From positions 992,001 through 1,056,000 of the forward strand of contig CAMRHE010000324.1 of NCBI GenBank assembly GCA_947044405.1: a DNA stretch of 64,000 nucleotides, read 5' to 3'. How positions within the stretch are numbered: the stretch's first letter is position 1; each line of letters starts with the position of its first letter. The DNA is from Leptodactylus fallax. Taxonomy: Eukaryota > Chordata > Amphibia > Anura > Leptodactylidae. The notes under the pieces were generated by a model. That model did no database searches, was not told where the DNA came from, and worked only from the letters and a program-made list of their open reading frames with translations. The position numbers and the translations under genes were made by a program. This document shows positions 33,889 to 45,654 of this stretch, in pieces.

Positions 33889-34177
33889 ATTGTATCTTCC
33901 CATATGGTAGTAAAGTGCACAACTTTCTACTGGCAGGTAAGAAGGTAAAAAATAAAACTGGCAAATCCTGGAAACTGCACCAACTGATTTTCTACTAATA
34001 TATTACAGCTCACGTTTGTGGCCATATTATGGCCACAAATCCTGTGTCCTCCATGGCCATCAATGCCTGTTCCCTGCACTTGTCCTCAACTTTTTTTTTC
34101 TCCCTTTCTGGTCCTTGCAATCCATAGCTGATGAAGGTTGTACTTAGAAACTGAAACATAATACTATTCGATTGCAT

Positions 34178-34550
34178 CCTCTGATAATTATGTATGTGCG
34201 AAAGACTATTAACAGTTAAGGACCTGCAAGCTAATATTGACTCCTGGCTAATACTGATGACGTGAGTGCTGTCCTCTGATATTGGCTAATAACAGAAAAC
34301 AACAGTGAGTGAGTGCTGAAATCCTCTGATAATGGTGTATGTCAGTGAGGCTATTAAGAATGAAGGACTTGCAAACTTCCCCTGGCTAATAAGGGTTAAA
34401 TGAGTGCTTTCCTCTAATAAAGGATGATAACAGAGAACAACAGTGAGTGAGTGCTGCAATCTCATGATAATGCTGTATTTCGGTGAGACTATTGAGTGAA
34501 GGACCTGCATGCTTCTATTGGCTAATACGGGTTATGTGATAGAGAGCAAG
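34178..34550 (+). repeat. Tandem repeat, 2.6 copies of a unit of about 145 bp
   Basis: Copies start at 34178, 34323 and about 34460, with cctctgataat or a variant. Each contains 'aggacctgca', 'ggctaat', 'gagtgctttcctct' and 'aacaacagtgagtgagtgct' in the same order. Copies differ by substitutions and small indels. Confidence 0.85.
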
Positions 34551-35638
34551 GTCCTTGATGTGAAAGCTAGTGGTGCTATATTTCCTTTTGTAAATATATT
34601 GGCTGAAACCCAGTCTAAATCTTCAGAGGCACCTGATTTAACTAGGTTCCAGGTTTGGTGCAGTTTGGTCCAACTTTTTGGCTGTGCATAAAGAACAGAC
34701 ATCAGATAACAGAAATAAATTTTTATATACAGTATGCCGACTACATTTTTCAATACAATTAAAGGAAAGCTAGACATGAAATTGCACAATTGTATTTCTG
34801 CTGTATATGATGGAAGGAGAGAATCAGAGCTGTGTGATATATATGTTCATATGATTTAGAGCAGGATTTATGAATAAAAAGCAGAGAAAATCCTAATAGG
34901 ACTCTTAGGAAAGATATGGGGAGTCCTGATTTCAAGCATTGTAAATGACAGCCTTTCAAGTATCAGTGTATGTACCATAGTAGATTAGGTTGAATGAAAA
35001 CCCCTTATGCCCACAAATAGTATAATTGACTTTTATTATGCACAACACATTATAATAGAGAGACTTCGACCTGGGAGAGCTTTTCACAGGGTGAAAAGTA
35101 TATAAAAAGTTTATAAAAACATACTCAAACCCCATATAATAATATTGGACCCCAGATTGTTACTAGTTAAATAAAGTAAACAGTTGTGCCATTTATTATT
35201 ATTATTATTATTATTATTTTTAGTGATCACATTAAATATTGTTACTTTTATTGTATAGTTTGGAACAGTTAGGGTGATACCAAATACCTATGTTTTATGA
35301 CAGTTATTTAATAAAGTGTATTACTAAAATAAGCTTACTTTTCAAAAAAATTACAAATTGGATCCTCCATCTGTTGAAAGTTTTATTCCATGCATTTTAA
35401 GTAAGGTGCACTCAGGGTATTGAAGCCACTGCCTTGATTATTCTTAAGGGGAGGTTTTTTTGTTACCATAATTCAACTTTGTATGTATACTGATGAAGTA
35501 TGGTAAGAGAAAAACCTCCCATGGAGAATAATAGAAGCAGTGGTTCAAGTGGCTGTCTTGTATGTATCATCATTAGATGTGATTCTGGGTTCAAAAATCC
35601 AAATAACACATAATGAAAAATTACAAAGAATAAAAATT
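34551..35638. other. Intronic sequence, nothing recognised
   Basis: A (TTA)n microsatellite lies at about 35197-35219. No other signal. Confidence 0.4.
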
Positions 35639-36070
35639 TAAAGGCATTTTCCCATTAACTTAACTATGTTTAAATTTGAGGACACAAAAAGTTAAACATT
35701 TTTAAAAATATGAGCAATAAGTTGCCAATGGATACAACCACGAATGCAGTAACTTCCTATGGTCTGTGACTTGTCAGAAACCCAGCCATGATTTCCTTAT
35801 TGTGGACAGCTTATCAGGCAAGGACACTACATGCATGAGAAGATAATTCAGCCACAAGGGCATCATGGCTGAGTTACCAGACCATAGAACGTTTCTGCAT
35901 TCATGATCATATCCACAAGCAGCCTATCAAGAAAAAAGATGGTCACCACTAAAATGATTCAAAAATATCTTTAAAACTAAGCAATTTTTTTATTTACTTA
36001 TATTTGCAAAAATGTTTTTTTAATTGTTTACTAATTTAAATGCAGTTATGTTCTTGAGAAAACCCCTTTA
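35639..36070. repeat. Palindromic MITE, AAAGG...CCTTT ends
   Basis: The left 'aaaggcattttcccattaac' and right 'gttcttgagaaaacccctttа'-type ends are inverted, and internal blocks 'atggatacaaccacgaatgc' and 'gcattcatgatcatatccac' pair. About 430 bp, no coding capacity. It lies 476 bp upstream of the first RGS17 coding exon. Confidence 0.7.
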
Positions 36071-36378
36071 AACAGATGGGGGATTCCCAACAACCTCCTC
36101 ATTAATATTCAGGAGGAGACACAGTGCAGTGAATACAAATGAGTCAGTAGCAAGGTGAAATTAACATTGATCGGGTGAGTTGACATGTCTCATAATGGCC
36201 CTCTTATGCCTCCACACCGCCCCACATGATGAAGTTTTACAGCCTAAGTTCTTTGAATGCTTTTCCTAATATAGTAACAATGCTTCTTTTCTTTAGTATA
36301 CAGCTTTACTTCTTTGTTGCCCACATACAGTACATGTAACACTCAGCTGTCTGCTACTACAACTATATATAATACACA

Positions 36379-36504
36379 GTGCAGACACATAATGTGCTTA
36401 TTTCAATAAAGTTTATTTATATAGAACTAGAGGACCCCTTCGTGCAGACAAATCATGTGCTCATTTCAACAATGTTTATTTATATAAAACCAGAGGACCC
36501 CTCG
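36379..36504 (+). repeat. 63-bp tandem duplication before the RGS17 start exon
   Basis: Two copies start with gtgcagaca at 36379 and 36442. They share 'atgtgct', 'atttcaa', 'gtttatttatata' and 'agaggacccct'. The second copy ends about 42 bases before the exon. Confidence 0.85.
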
Positions 36505-36546
36505 AAATGTTGTGATTTAATGCTTTTATGTCATTTTGTCCTTCAG

Positions 36547-36684
36547 CTACAGAGGAATAGCTGAAATGAGAAAGAGGCAGCAGTCACAAAATGAAGAAAC
36601 CTCAACGGTACCACAAGCTCCTGGTGGGAACCAAAGGCCGAATACTTGCTGCTTTTGCTGGTGCTGTTGTTGCAGCTGCTCATG
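36547..36684 (+). CDS. RGS17: RGS17 first coding exon (cysteine-string N-terminus)
   Basis: The exon runs from a pyrimidine-rich acceptor (ttttgtccttcag, ending 36546) to a GTATGT donor (36685). It has a 19-base 5' UTR and the start codon at 36566. It encodes residues 1-39 plus two bases of codon 40. The sequence opens MRKRQQSQNE, has a short Pro/Gln-rich stretch, then the cysteine string TCCFCWCCCCSCS. This is the hallmark of the RZ subfamily (RGS17, RGS19, RGS20), where the cysteines are palmitoylated and hold the protein on membranes. The opening and the later exons fit RGS17 better than RGS20. RGS17 accelerates GTP hydrolysis by Gi/o/z subunits. The upstream non-coding exon and promoter are not in this stretch, as far as I can see. 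Confidence 0.92.
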
Positions 36685-36690
36685 GTATGT

Positions 36691-36877
36691 CTTGCAGTAT
36701 ATTTGCTACCTTACTTAATACAGGTAAATACAATAAAGAAAATGCTAATCATTGTCTTTATCTGATGGTATAGAAAACAGCCCCAGCTCAAAACCTGAAA
36801 ATTCCTGTACTAACTGCAGTTATTCTCAGTATCCCACTTACCCCAAGTCATGCTAGACTCCAGGATGCTGATATATA
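36691..36877. other. Start of RGS17 intron 2
   Basis: A short intronic stretch ending at the TA that flanks the following Tc1 element. Confidence 0.6.
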
Positions 36878-38480
36878 CAGTGGGGGGAAAAAGTATTTAG
36901 TCAGCCACCAATTGTGCAAGTTCTCCCACTTAAAAACATGAGAGAGGCCTGTAATTGACATCATAGGTAAACCTCAACTATGAGAGACAAAATGAGAAAA
37001 CAAATCCAGAAAATCATATTGTATGATTTTTTTAAGAATTTATTTGCAAATTATGGTGGAAAATAAGTATTTGGTCACCTACAAACAAGCAAGATTTCTG
37101 GCTCTCACAGACCTGTAACTTCTTCTTTAAGAGGCTCCCCTGTCCTCCACTCATTACCTGTAGTAATGGCTCCTGTTTGACATTGTTATCAGTATAAAAG
37201 ACACCTGTCCACAACCTCAAACAGACACACTCCAAACTCCACTATGGTGAACACCAAAGAGCTGTGGAAGGACACCAGAAACAAAATTGTAGACCTGCAC
37301 CAGGCTGGGAAGACTGAATCTGCCATAGGCAAGCAGCTTGGTGTGAAGAAATCAACTGTAGGAGCAATGATTAGAAAATGGAAGACATACAAGACCACTG
37401 ATAATCTCCCTTGATCAGGGGCTCCACACAAGATCTCACCCCGTGGGGTCAAAATGATCACAAGAACGGTGAGCAAAAATCCCAGAATCACACGGGGGGG
37501 ACCTAGTGAATGACCTGCAGAAAGCTGGGACTAACGTAACAAAGGCTACCGTCAGTAACATAATACACTGCCAGGGACTCAGATTCTGCAGTGCCAGACG
37601 TGTCCCCCTGCTTAAGCCTGTACATATCCGGGCCCATCTGAAGTTTGCTAGAGAGCATTTGGATGTCCCAGAAGAGTATTGGGAGAATGTCATATGGTCA
37701 GATGAAACCAAAGTAGAACTGTTTGGTAGAAACACAACTCGTCATGTTTGGAGGAGAGTGAATGTTGAGTTGCATCCAAAGAACGCCATAGCTACTGTGA
37801 AGCATGGGGGTGGCAACATCATGCTTTGGGGCTGTTTCTCTGCAAAGGGACCAGGATGACTGATCCGTGTACATGAAAGAATGAATGGGGCCATGTATCG
37901 TGAGATTTTGAGTGCAAATCTTCCATCAGCAAGGGCATTTAAGATGAAACGTGGCTGGGTCTTTCAGCATGACAATGATCCCAAGCACACCGCCAGGGCA
38001 ACGAAGGAGTGGCTTCGTAAGAAGCATTTCAAGGTCCTGGAGTGGCCTAGCCAGTCTCCAGATCTCAACCCCATAGAAACCCTTTGGAGGGAGTTAAAAG
38101 TCCGTGTTGCCCAGTGACAGCCCCAAAACATCACTGCTCTAGAGGAGATCTGCATGGAGGAATGGGCCAACATACCAGCAACAGTGTGTGCCAAACTTGT
38201 GAAGACTTACAGAAAACGTTTGACCTCTGTTATTGCCAACAAAGGATATATAACAAAGTATTGAGATGAACTTTTGTTATTGACCAAATACTTATTTTCC
38301 ACCATAATTTGCAAATAAATTCTTTAAAAATCAGACAATGTGATTTTCTGGATTTGTTTTCTCATTTTGTCTCTCATAGTTGAGGTCTACCTATGATGAC
38401 AATTACAGGCCGGCCTCATCATTTTAAGTGGGAGAACTTGCACAATTGGTGGCTGACTAAATACTTTTTTTTCCCCACTG
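36878..38480 (+). mobile_element. Full-length Tc1-like transposon, copy 1 (dead)
   Basis: CAGTGGGG...CCCCACTG ends next to TA on both sides. Terminal inverted repeats are about 200 bp (36878-37077 and 38281-38480). Each has an outer 'aagtatttagtcagccacc' and an inner 'aataagtatttggtcacc', the paired-site (IR/DR) layout. Length is 1603 bp. It is a close sister of 50528-52125, in the same orientation. Confidence 0.95.
37244..38264 (+). pseudogene. Tc1 transposase, three stops and one frameshift
   Basis: The start codon at 37244 matches that of the intact sister gene. The frame is broken by a TGA at about 37414 (the sister has CGA), an extra G in the run at about 37493-37500, a TGA at 37857 (sister CGA) and a TGA at about 38115 (sister GGA). 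A 3-base loss is present near 37920. Two of the three stops are C-to-T changes at CpG, the usual decay in methylated genomes. All three catalytic residues ([23 protein letters not shown]) are still encoded. Confidence 0.9.
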
Positions 38481-38587
38481 TATATATACTTCCTGAGCCC
38501 TGTAATTGGGGCATGGATATAAGATTCTGGGTTAACTGCAGTCAAACCTGGAGTAATTCTCTGATTTGAAGTGGTGTAAGACTTCAA

Positions 38588-39120
38588 AGGGAACCTGTCA
38601 GCGGATTTATTGGGCCCTAACCACAGATACTATGAAATACTGACAGGCTCCCAGTTACAAAGAAGAGTGGAGGAGGTTTATCAAGCACGAATGTTTCCAC
38701 GTCGGTCTTGATAATCTTACTCCTGAAGAGGATGAGCCCAATTTATGACTAGGTGCGTGGCCATACTGAAACCTATGCCAAAACACATGCAATGCATTCT
38801 AAAATCATTTAGATACCATGTCACTGTTATAAGCCTGTTAGCACCATCGTCCCCCATGAGTAACACATCTCCCATCCTGTGTAGTACAGTCAGCTCCCCC
38901 GTTTACTTAATAGAAATAAGTTATGCACTCCTCCTATTAGACCTTCAGGATTAGGGTGGGTGCCCAAGGAGAGGTGATGTCCCCAATATTAAAAAGAATA
39001 TATCCACAGCACTCCCAATTGATGCAAAAAGTTAAGCAATTTTTATTATTATTTCATATATTTTTATACATCTTGACAAGGATTAGCAGTGTTAGATATG
39101 TTAGTAAATAAAGGATATAA
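38588..39120. repeat. AAAGGGAACCTGTCAGC repeat end and unassigned sequence
   Basis: 'aaagggaacctgtcagcgg' at 38589 and 'atactgacaggctccca' at 38637 form an inverted pair and are probably a short MITE. The remainder is unassigned. Confidence 0.4.
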
Positions 39121-39130
39121 AAGGAAACAT

Positions 39131-39170
39131 CCCAAACAATTCGGTCCCACCGAACCTTTATTAGTGGGAT
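39131..39170 (-). repeat. Possible decayed hammerhead-like retroelement tail
   Basis: On the minus strand, CTAATAA is followed by a GGTTC/GGACC-type stem and GAATTG. This resembles the hammerhead arrangement CTGATGA-stem-GAAACG found in Penelope-like tails, with both cores mutated. Flanking 'ttgcttaactttttgcatc' on the same strand may be the rest of the tail. Tentative. Confidence 0.25.
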
Positions 39171-39180
39171 TTCTGTGTGT

Positions 39181-39943
39181 GTTTATACAGCATTCCAGTT
39201 TTAACATGTCCACTGATGGAGGGGATAGATAAAACTACTTGGAAAACCCTGTTATACTGCTTGAATAATTACATTCTAGTTATTACCTATTCTTCATACA
39301 AACTATATATCTCCTGGAGACATTATAGATATTGGATTAAGATGGCAACAAGAGTGGTCTTTAATTTTTTATACTGGACATGCACAACATCGAGGGTGAG
39401 AGATAATGGCCCACATTTACTTACATCAAACTAAGTAAATTACGAGCGATTTTTGGCAAATTCATTAAAAGAACATATTTTTACCTTTTAAGTAAAATTG
39501 TTGCTTTTTTATCTGTCATACAGTGAACAAATCAACGCTATGTCTGTGATAGGTGCAGTAGATGTAGATTTGTGCCCAAATGTGCACCAATTCCGGCTAT
39601 TGTACATAATAAATCTGACATAAAATATGTTGCTATACTGTGCCCAAATATCTGTTCTCTTTTCTTTTCCAGATCTAAGTGGGCCATACACATTAGATAG
39701 CTGGTGACTAAACACTTGTTTGGCCAACAGCCATCCTCTAAACTGTTCTCCCCATACACATTACACACTAAGCTCACTCAAGCATGTATGTGCTCTAAAA
39801 GGAAGGAGGTGAACAAGCCACGGCTGAACACGTTTGGCAGAGGTTTGTCTCCCCTAAGAAAAAAGTATTGGACATTACAAAATCCAGTAGCCTGATCCTT
39901 CTCTCCTTGACATCTGGCACTTGGTGGTCTGCAGGCCTTCATA
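39181..39943. other. Intronic sequence, nothing firm
   Basis: Bases near 39408-39640 ('cccacatttacttac') may belong to an old palindromic MITE. No coding signal. Confidence 0.35.
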
Positions 39944-39945
39944 TA

Positions 39946-41244
39946 CAGTGGGTACGGAAAGTATTTTGACCCCTTTAAATCCATAAATGAGAATCATGAG
40001 GTCAAATGAACTGCCCAAGGAGCTCAGAGACAGAATTGTGGCAAGGCACAGATCTGGCCAAGGTTACAAAAGAATTTCTGCCGCACTCAAGACTCCTAAG
40101 AGCACAGTGCCCTCCAAAATCCTTAAATGAAAGAAATTTGGGATGACCAGAACTCTTCCTAGACTTGGCTGTCCAGCCAAATTGAGCAATCGTGGAAGAA
40201 GAGCCTTGGTGAGAGAGGTAAAGAAGAACCCAAAGATCACTGTGGCTGAGCTCCAGAGATGCAGTAGGGAGATGGGAGAAAGTTCCACAAAGTCAACTAT
40301 CACTGCAGCCCTCCACCAGTCGGGGCTTTATGGCAGAGTGGCCCAAAGGAAGCCTCTCTTCAGTGCAAGACATATGAAAGCCCACATAGAGTTTGCCAAA
40401 AAACACAAGAAGGACTCCCAGACTATGAGAAATAAGATTCTCTGGTCTGATGAGACGAAGATTGAACTTTTTGGCGTTAATTCTAAGCGGCATGTGTGGA
40501 GAAAACCAGGCACTGCTCATCACCTGCCCAATACAATCACAACAGGGAAAGATGGTTGTGATGATGATGGTGGCAGCATCATGCTATGGAGGTGTTTTTC
40601 AGCTGCAGGGACAGGATGACTGGTTGCAATTGAGTGAAAGATGAATGCGCCCAAGTACAGAGATATCCTGGAAGAAAACCTCTTCCAGAGTGCTCTGGAC
40701 CTCAGACTGGGACGAAGGTTCAACATCCACCAAGACAATGACCCTAAGCACATAGCTAAAATAACAAAGGAGTGGCTTCAGTACAACTCTGTGACCATTC
40801 TTGACTGGCCCAGCCAGAGCCCTGACCTCAACCCAATTGAGCATCTCTGGAGAGACCTGAAAATGGCTGTCCACCAATGTTCACCATCCAACCTGACGGA
40901 ACTGGAGAGGATCTGCAAGGAAGAATGGCAGAGGATCCTCAAATCCTGATGTGAAAAACTTGTTGCATCATTCCCAAGAAGACTCATGGCTGTACTAACT
41001 CAAAAGGATGCTTCTACTGAATACTGAGCAAAGGGTCTGAATACTTATGACCAAGTGATATTTCACTTTTTCTTTTTTAATAAATTTGCAAAAATATCTA
41101 CATTTCTGTTTTTTTTCTGTCAAGATAGGGTGCCGAGTGTACATTAATGAGAAATAAAATGAACTTTTTTGCTTTTAGCAAATGGCTGCAATGAAACAGA
41201 GAGTGAAAAATTTAAAGGGGTCTGAATACTTTCTGTACCCACTG
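39946..41244 (+). mobile_element. Tc1-like transposon with a shortened left end
   Basis: Ends CAGTGGGTACGGAAAGTATT and, inverted, CAGTGGGTACAGAAAGTATT, next to TA on both sides. The right terminal repeat is about 200 bp and includes an inner 'gggtctgaatacttatgacc' repeat. On the left only about 35 bp are kept before the transposase gene, so most of the left repeat has been deleted. This is a different Tc1 lineage from the copies at 36.9 and 50.5 kb. Confidence 0.9.
40008..41027 (+). pseudogene. Tc1 transposase with four in-frame stops
   Basis: A single frame runs from ELPKELRDRIVARHRSGQ to QKDASTEY and TGA without a frameshift. It is stopped at four internal TGA codons: about 40128, 40617, 40635 and 40947. 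The expected initiator region lies in the deleted left part. DNA-binding and catalytic blocks are present: [36 protein letters not shown] and LNPIEHLW. Near 40548-40575 a small in-frame insertion (GCDDDGG) disturbs the usual 'KHGGGS' block. Confidence 0.88.
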
Positions 41245-41246
41245 TA

Positions 41247-42239
41247 TATTATATGGTCCCCCCAAAAAATCACCGGGTACAGCAACAATAATATAATGGT
41301 TATGGCCAGCTTAAGAGTATAATAACTAATAACACACTGCAGATTTGTTGCAGAAATTTCTATTCTGTACATGTGTTTATGGTTGTTTCGGCTAAATGTG
41401 CATAGGATTGAGAAAGATGGAAGACAATTACTCTTGTTCCCTCTTATTGACTGATATCATAAAGACTCTCTAGATAGTAGCATTTTTTGTGTATATTATA
41501 GAAGGTGAGCTCTGTATCTGTATCTGTATAAACCCTTGTAAGGCTTTTTGGGATTAGTTTAGAAACATTTTGATAATACATCTTTTCTGCTACTGAGAAA
41601 TTGGAAAATCAGAGTAATTGGTTAAAGAATCATAAAAATACACTTATATATTTATAGTTATTACCATGCCCACTTCAGTCAGTTGGCCCTGCTGTCTAAA
41701 CGTTTCTATTCTGTCTTATCTCTGTTTTACAATTTCCTAAAAAGGGACTGAACTTGACCCCACTCAATTTCCAGAACACATAAGTTAGTATTTGTGATGT
41801 TTCCAGCAAATGAGCAGTACATTTTTTTTACTGGCTTCCTGCCAAGTAAGTGCATTGTGGAATTTAGTGTTCTTATTTCTATGGTCTGTAAAATTAATAT
41901 GGTGGCCCCATTTATCAAAACTAAGAGGAAAAATCAGACTACTTGCCCATAGCAACTTTCATAAAATTCTCATAAAAAATGAAAGATGCATTGTGATTTT
42001 GCCTAATCTGTGGCTTTTCTAAGTAATAAATAAGTGTTCCAATGTGATGGCAGCTCTATTATTACGTATGTATGTACCATTACCACTGGAGATCTTGTTG
42101 CTTTTTGTCATTGCTGTGGGATGATTTGTTGTCCTCTGCCACATCACATGACAGTGACAGTCAGTAGCTGGTTGCCTTGCAAGCATTACTGGGTGCCGCA
42201 CTGTCCTGAAGCAGCTGCTCTGCCATATTTTGAGTGTTG
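41247..42239. other. Intronic sequence, mostly unassigned
   Basis: 41908-41987 is a half copy of the palindromic MITE at 49459-49619 ('atttatcaaaact', 'ttgcccatagcaac'). Nothing else recognised. Confidence 0.4.
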
Positions 42240-42318
42240 GACCTCCACAGATCTATATTGATGGCCTATAATAAGGAAAGGCCATCAATATTAGAAAGCG
42301 GATAACCCCTTTAATAAT
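42240..42318. repeat. Right end of an AAAGGGGTT-family MITE
   Basis: 'gatggcctataataaggaaa' and 'ggccatcaatattagaa' followed by 'ggataacccctttaa'. The same order occurs at 62579-62764. Confidence 0.55.
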
Positions 42319-42574
42319 TCTTTGATATAATGTTATTAATAGAAAGGCTTCAGTCAGTGACAGAGGGAACCCCATAATGACCTGCACAGCCCTTGTAATT
42401 TTAAGGGGTTTCCCATCACAGGAAGTGATGATGTATTGCTAGGATATGACTTACCATAGCAACCCAAAAGGGTGTGTAGACTCCTATTCTAGAGACCCAC
42501 TGTGTCATCGCATGTATACCTAGATGTGGCTTTTACTGGGGGGAAGAGAAGACAGAGAACAGATGATCACCGCA

Positions 42575-42800
42575 AATGATCACCGGCTCTCTTTATTCTC
42601 CTTATTTATGTATTTATTTGCTTATGTAGCAACAACATATTCCGCAGCGCTTTACAGATACTGTCATCACTCAACGTCCCAAGTTTGGCTCACAATCTAA
42701 ATTCTATTAGTATGTCTTTGGAGTGTAGGAGGAAACCAGAATACGCAGAGGTATCCCACACAAGCAGGGGAGAACATATAAACTAAAGGCAGATATTATC
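42575..42800 (-). repeat. tRNA-derived SINE, minus strand
   Basis: Contains in order 'tattccgcagcgctttacag', 'ggctcacaatctaaattc', 'agtatgtctttggagtgtag', 'gaggaaacc' and 'gcaggggagaacatataaac'. This is the complement of a widespread vertebrate SINE body with an L2-type tail. The tRNA head is not clearly preserved. Confidence 0.75.
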
Positions 42801-43944
42801 TTTGGCTGGATTCATTACCTCACTGCCTGCACGATATCAGCCAGGATAGACTTTTTACCACTTCTTTTGCCTGCCTGCTATATCCAGGAATTTATGCACG
42901 ATGAAGGGTGCTTGACCCAAAATGAGGCGGGTCCAGCTTCTATGACAATTCATAAAAATATACTTTATGGTGTAAAAATACAGGATTTTGTCCAATTGCA
43001 CAAGAGTCACATTTAAGCAGTAGTATCTGATAAGAACTTGATACAATTAAACTTACATGAAGCAGAACTTCCTTGGAGTGCTGTACATTATTACACCATT
43101 CAGATGATCATGGAGTCTCCCACTTTAATAATAATAATAATAATAAATGGGAAGTCCCTGCAAAGCATCATCTTGGAAGTAATGCTGTGCTCTGAAAAAT
43201 TCACAGTTAAAGTGGTAAGACAATGGTCAGTAAATAGCCAGAAAAATCATAAACAGGCCAGTACGTTTTTCTATGAATCACACTCACCATTAAAAACTTT
43301 TATCTTATGTGCCTCTTCTCTTTCCAGCCATTAGATCTGGACTTTAGTAGGAGCAGAGCTGCAGTAACAGCACCTTGACAGAATACAGGGCAATGAGCAA
43401 TCTACTTCAGGGCTCCATGCACTGATCAGATGTCTATTGGCCATAAAAAACAAAATGGACAGCCCCTTTAAGGGCTCAATGTGCCATCATTAAAGGTCCA
43501 TGCACACTGCTTAGACGTATAAATATTCCTAAAAGGATATAATGCAAAAAATTTTGGTAACTACCACCAAAAATTTTGAATTTTACGAATGTGAATAAAA
43601 AAATGGGAATTAAAATGCATTTAACAACAGCCTATGTGATTGAACAACATCCTATGTGAACATAACCTTATATTTTGAGCAAGCATATATTTGCCCATTT
43701 CACTGCTTACTTAAGATACCACTATGTGGAGTTCTCAATATTTCTCAGGAGTTTGATTCTTGGATACAGCTGTATGATCTGTCCTGTCATCTGTAATATA
43801 AATTCATAAGTAATAAGAATATTCATAAAGAGGACAGACCACAAATGAACATTGCATAGATGGAGACCATGACAGAGTCATGACACAGAAAAAAAGAGAC
43901 CTGGAGACCTATTGAGATCTATGCATTTTGGGACCTTACTGAGT
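42801..43944. other. Intronic sequence, nothing recognised
   Basis: A (ATA)n microsatellite lies at about 43125-43147. No other signal. Confidence 0.4.
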
Positions 43945-44155
43945 AAGGGCCAGTTCCACTTGGGGAACTCCCCGAACGGAAACCTATACACATAGAGAAG
44001 CGGTTTACCTAAGGAAACCTGCGGACCCCATAGACTATAATGGTGTCCGTGTGGTTTCCGCTCGGTTTCTGCATGAAGCAAGCAGCATTTTCCTCTCCGC
44101 ATGTTTCGTGCGGAAACCGAGTGGAAACCACACAGACCCCATTATAGTCTAAAGT
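43945..44155. repeat. MITE with an inverted-repeat core
   Basis: 'tagactataatggtgtccg' and 'tttccgctcggtttct' (44031-44071) pair with 'ggaaaccgagtggaaacc' and 'accccattatagtcta' (44111-44153). The interior wording is shared with the MITE at 57031-57235 ('acctgcggaccccatagact'). Confidence 0.7.
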
Positions 44156-44639
44156 TAATGTTCTTGTCTATAGGCTGTATACAGTATTACAGGGCTTGTT
44201 GAGGATTAAAACAACAGTGAGTTTGATAAAATGACCAATTCCTAACTATTCAACTCCCCACTGTCCAGCTCCAACACTTTGGTGGCCGCTGGAGGTCACT
44301 TTATTTATTTCTCTGCAGTGATGGTATGCTGTACATGCATGCAACCACTGTAGTCAGTCACTAGTCTCAGCTATGAATCTTGCAGGTACAGCACAATACC
44401 ACCGAGGCCAATGAGAGATGTAGATGTACGTGACATTATCACTGCAGGGAAGTAAGCAAATGTCGTATGGACCACCAGATAGTCGGTGCAGGAGCTTTCA
44501 GGTCAGAGGCATAGATAAGAGTTCAGCACGGGAAGGGGGGGGGGTGCAAATACGTCCAAGTGGACCCCCAACTCTGGTATGCCGATGTTATCAGTATACA
44601 GTGACTGTGTACAGGGCTCTGCAGACAATTTAGGTGAAT

Positions 44640-45165
44640 ACAGCATAGGAAAAATTTCATGACGTACAGGTACCATATCTGGCTTTAATTGTTCATTTTT
44701 GTCTCTGTCTGGACAGGGCTGCCATGACCACTTCTTCCAGCTGTGACTTGTCTCTGTAAAGTTTGTAACAGAGACATCTTTCGCTCCTTTTCCAATAAAA
44801 GATCACTGGAGTTTCAACACCCAGGGCCCCCGCTAATCAGCTGTTTAAAGTATACCACAGCATTTGTACAAGCGCTGTGCCCCCTTATCTGTTTAAATTG
44901 TATTGCTTGTTTCATAGTGGCCATGCAATGTAACTACAGGCTCGTCCTATACATTTTTATAGGAAAAAGCTGTAGTTACATTACACGGTCACTATAAAAC
45001 AGGACAGCGTGCAATTTAAAACAGAGAAGGGGTCACCATGCCTGCCATGCACCATAGTCCCTTCAAATAGCTGGTCATGGAGGTCCCAAGTGTCATTTCC
45101 CTGCTGATCTCTTATTGATGATCTATCCTGAGGACTGATCATCAATAAAAATTAGCTGAAAAAGT
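44640..45165. repeat. Dispersed repeat, paralogous to 27430-28060
   Basis: 'gccatgaccacttcttccag', 'tgacttgtctctgtaaagt', 'ggccatgcaatgtaac', 'cacggtcactataaaac' and, at the end, 'gatctatcctgaggactgat' in the same order as the first copy. Confidence 0.7.
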
Positions 45166-45189
45166 CCTGTAATAAAGCCTAAGTGCTCC

Positions 45190-45405
45190 TTAATTTAACA
45201 CCCCAGTGCCTCCTTGATCTCAGTTATATTCATACATCCCTCTAATGACCCCTTATATTCATAATGCACCCAACACCCCCTTATATAAATAATACCCTTT
45301 ATATTCTTAATTCTCCTTATATGCATTATGCCCCCTAATGACCCCAAAGATATATATATATATTTTTTTTTTTGTTTTTGTTTTTTTTTTTGTTTTTTTT
45401 TGTTA
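45190..45405. repeat. C-rich degenerate array followed by TA and T-rich runs
   Basis: 'taatgaccccttatattcat' type blocks recur to about 45345, then (TA)n and runs of T broken by single G up to 45405. It ends about 250 bases before RGS17 exon 45655-45744. Confidence 0.6.
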
Positions 45406-45654
45406 AACATCCAGCCTATGAACAACAGTGATGCTCTTTCTGGAACACAGCAACAATATTTTGTAATCAGATACGGTCTCTTTAATGAAACTTTGATCTT
45501 TTGCTCAGTTTTACTTTATTTAAATCAAATCTGGTGAGCTGAACTGGTAAAATAATATCCTTTGGGGATAGAAATCTATAAATGTGCATTTAATGATTTT
45601 GTTTAAATTGCTTAACTTTCTCTAGACAAAATAAAGTGTTGTACTACATTGCAG

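Noticed and set aside
34125..34180. CTGATGAAGG...ACTGAAAC, hammerhead-like cores
   Set aside because: Stem II has a mismatch and I found no returning stem I or III strand, so chance is more likely.
36591..36773. Second open frame over the RGS17 start exon
   Set aside because: Shadow of the real exon in another frame; the MRKRQQSQNE frame has the homology and the donor site in phase.
26323..43147. Regularly spaced short repeats that might suggest a CRISPR array
   Set aside because: These are microsatellites and minisatellites in a vertebrate genome; no conserved repeat with unique spacers.
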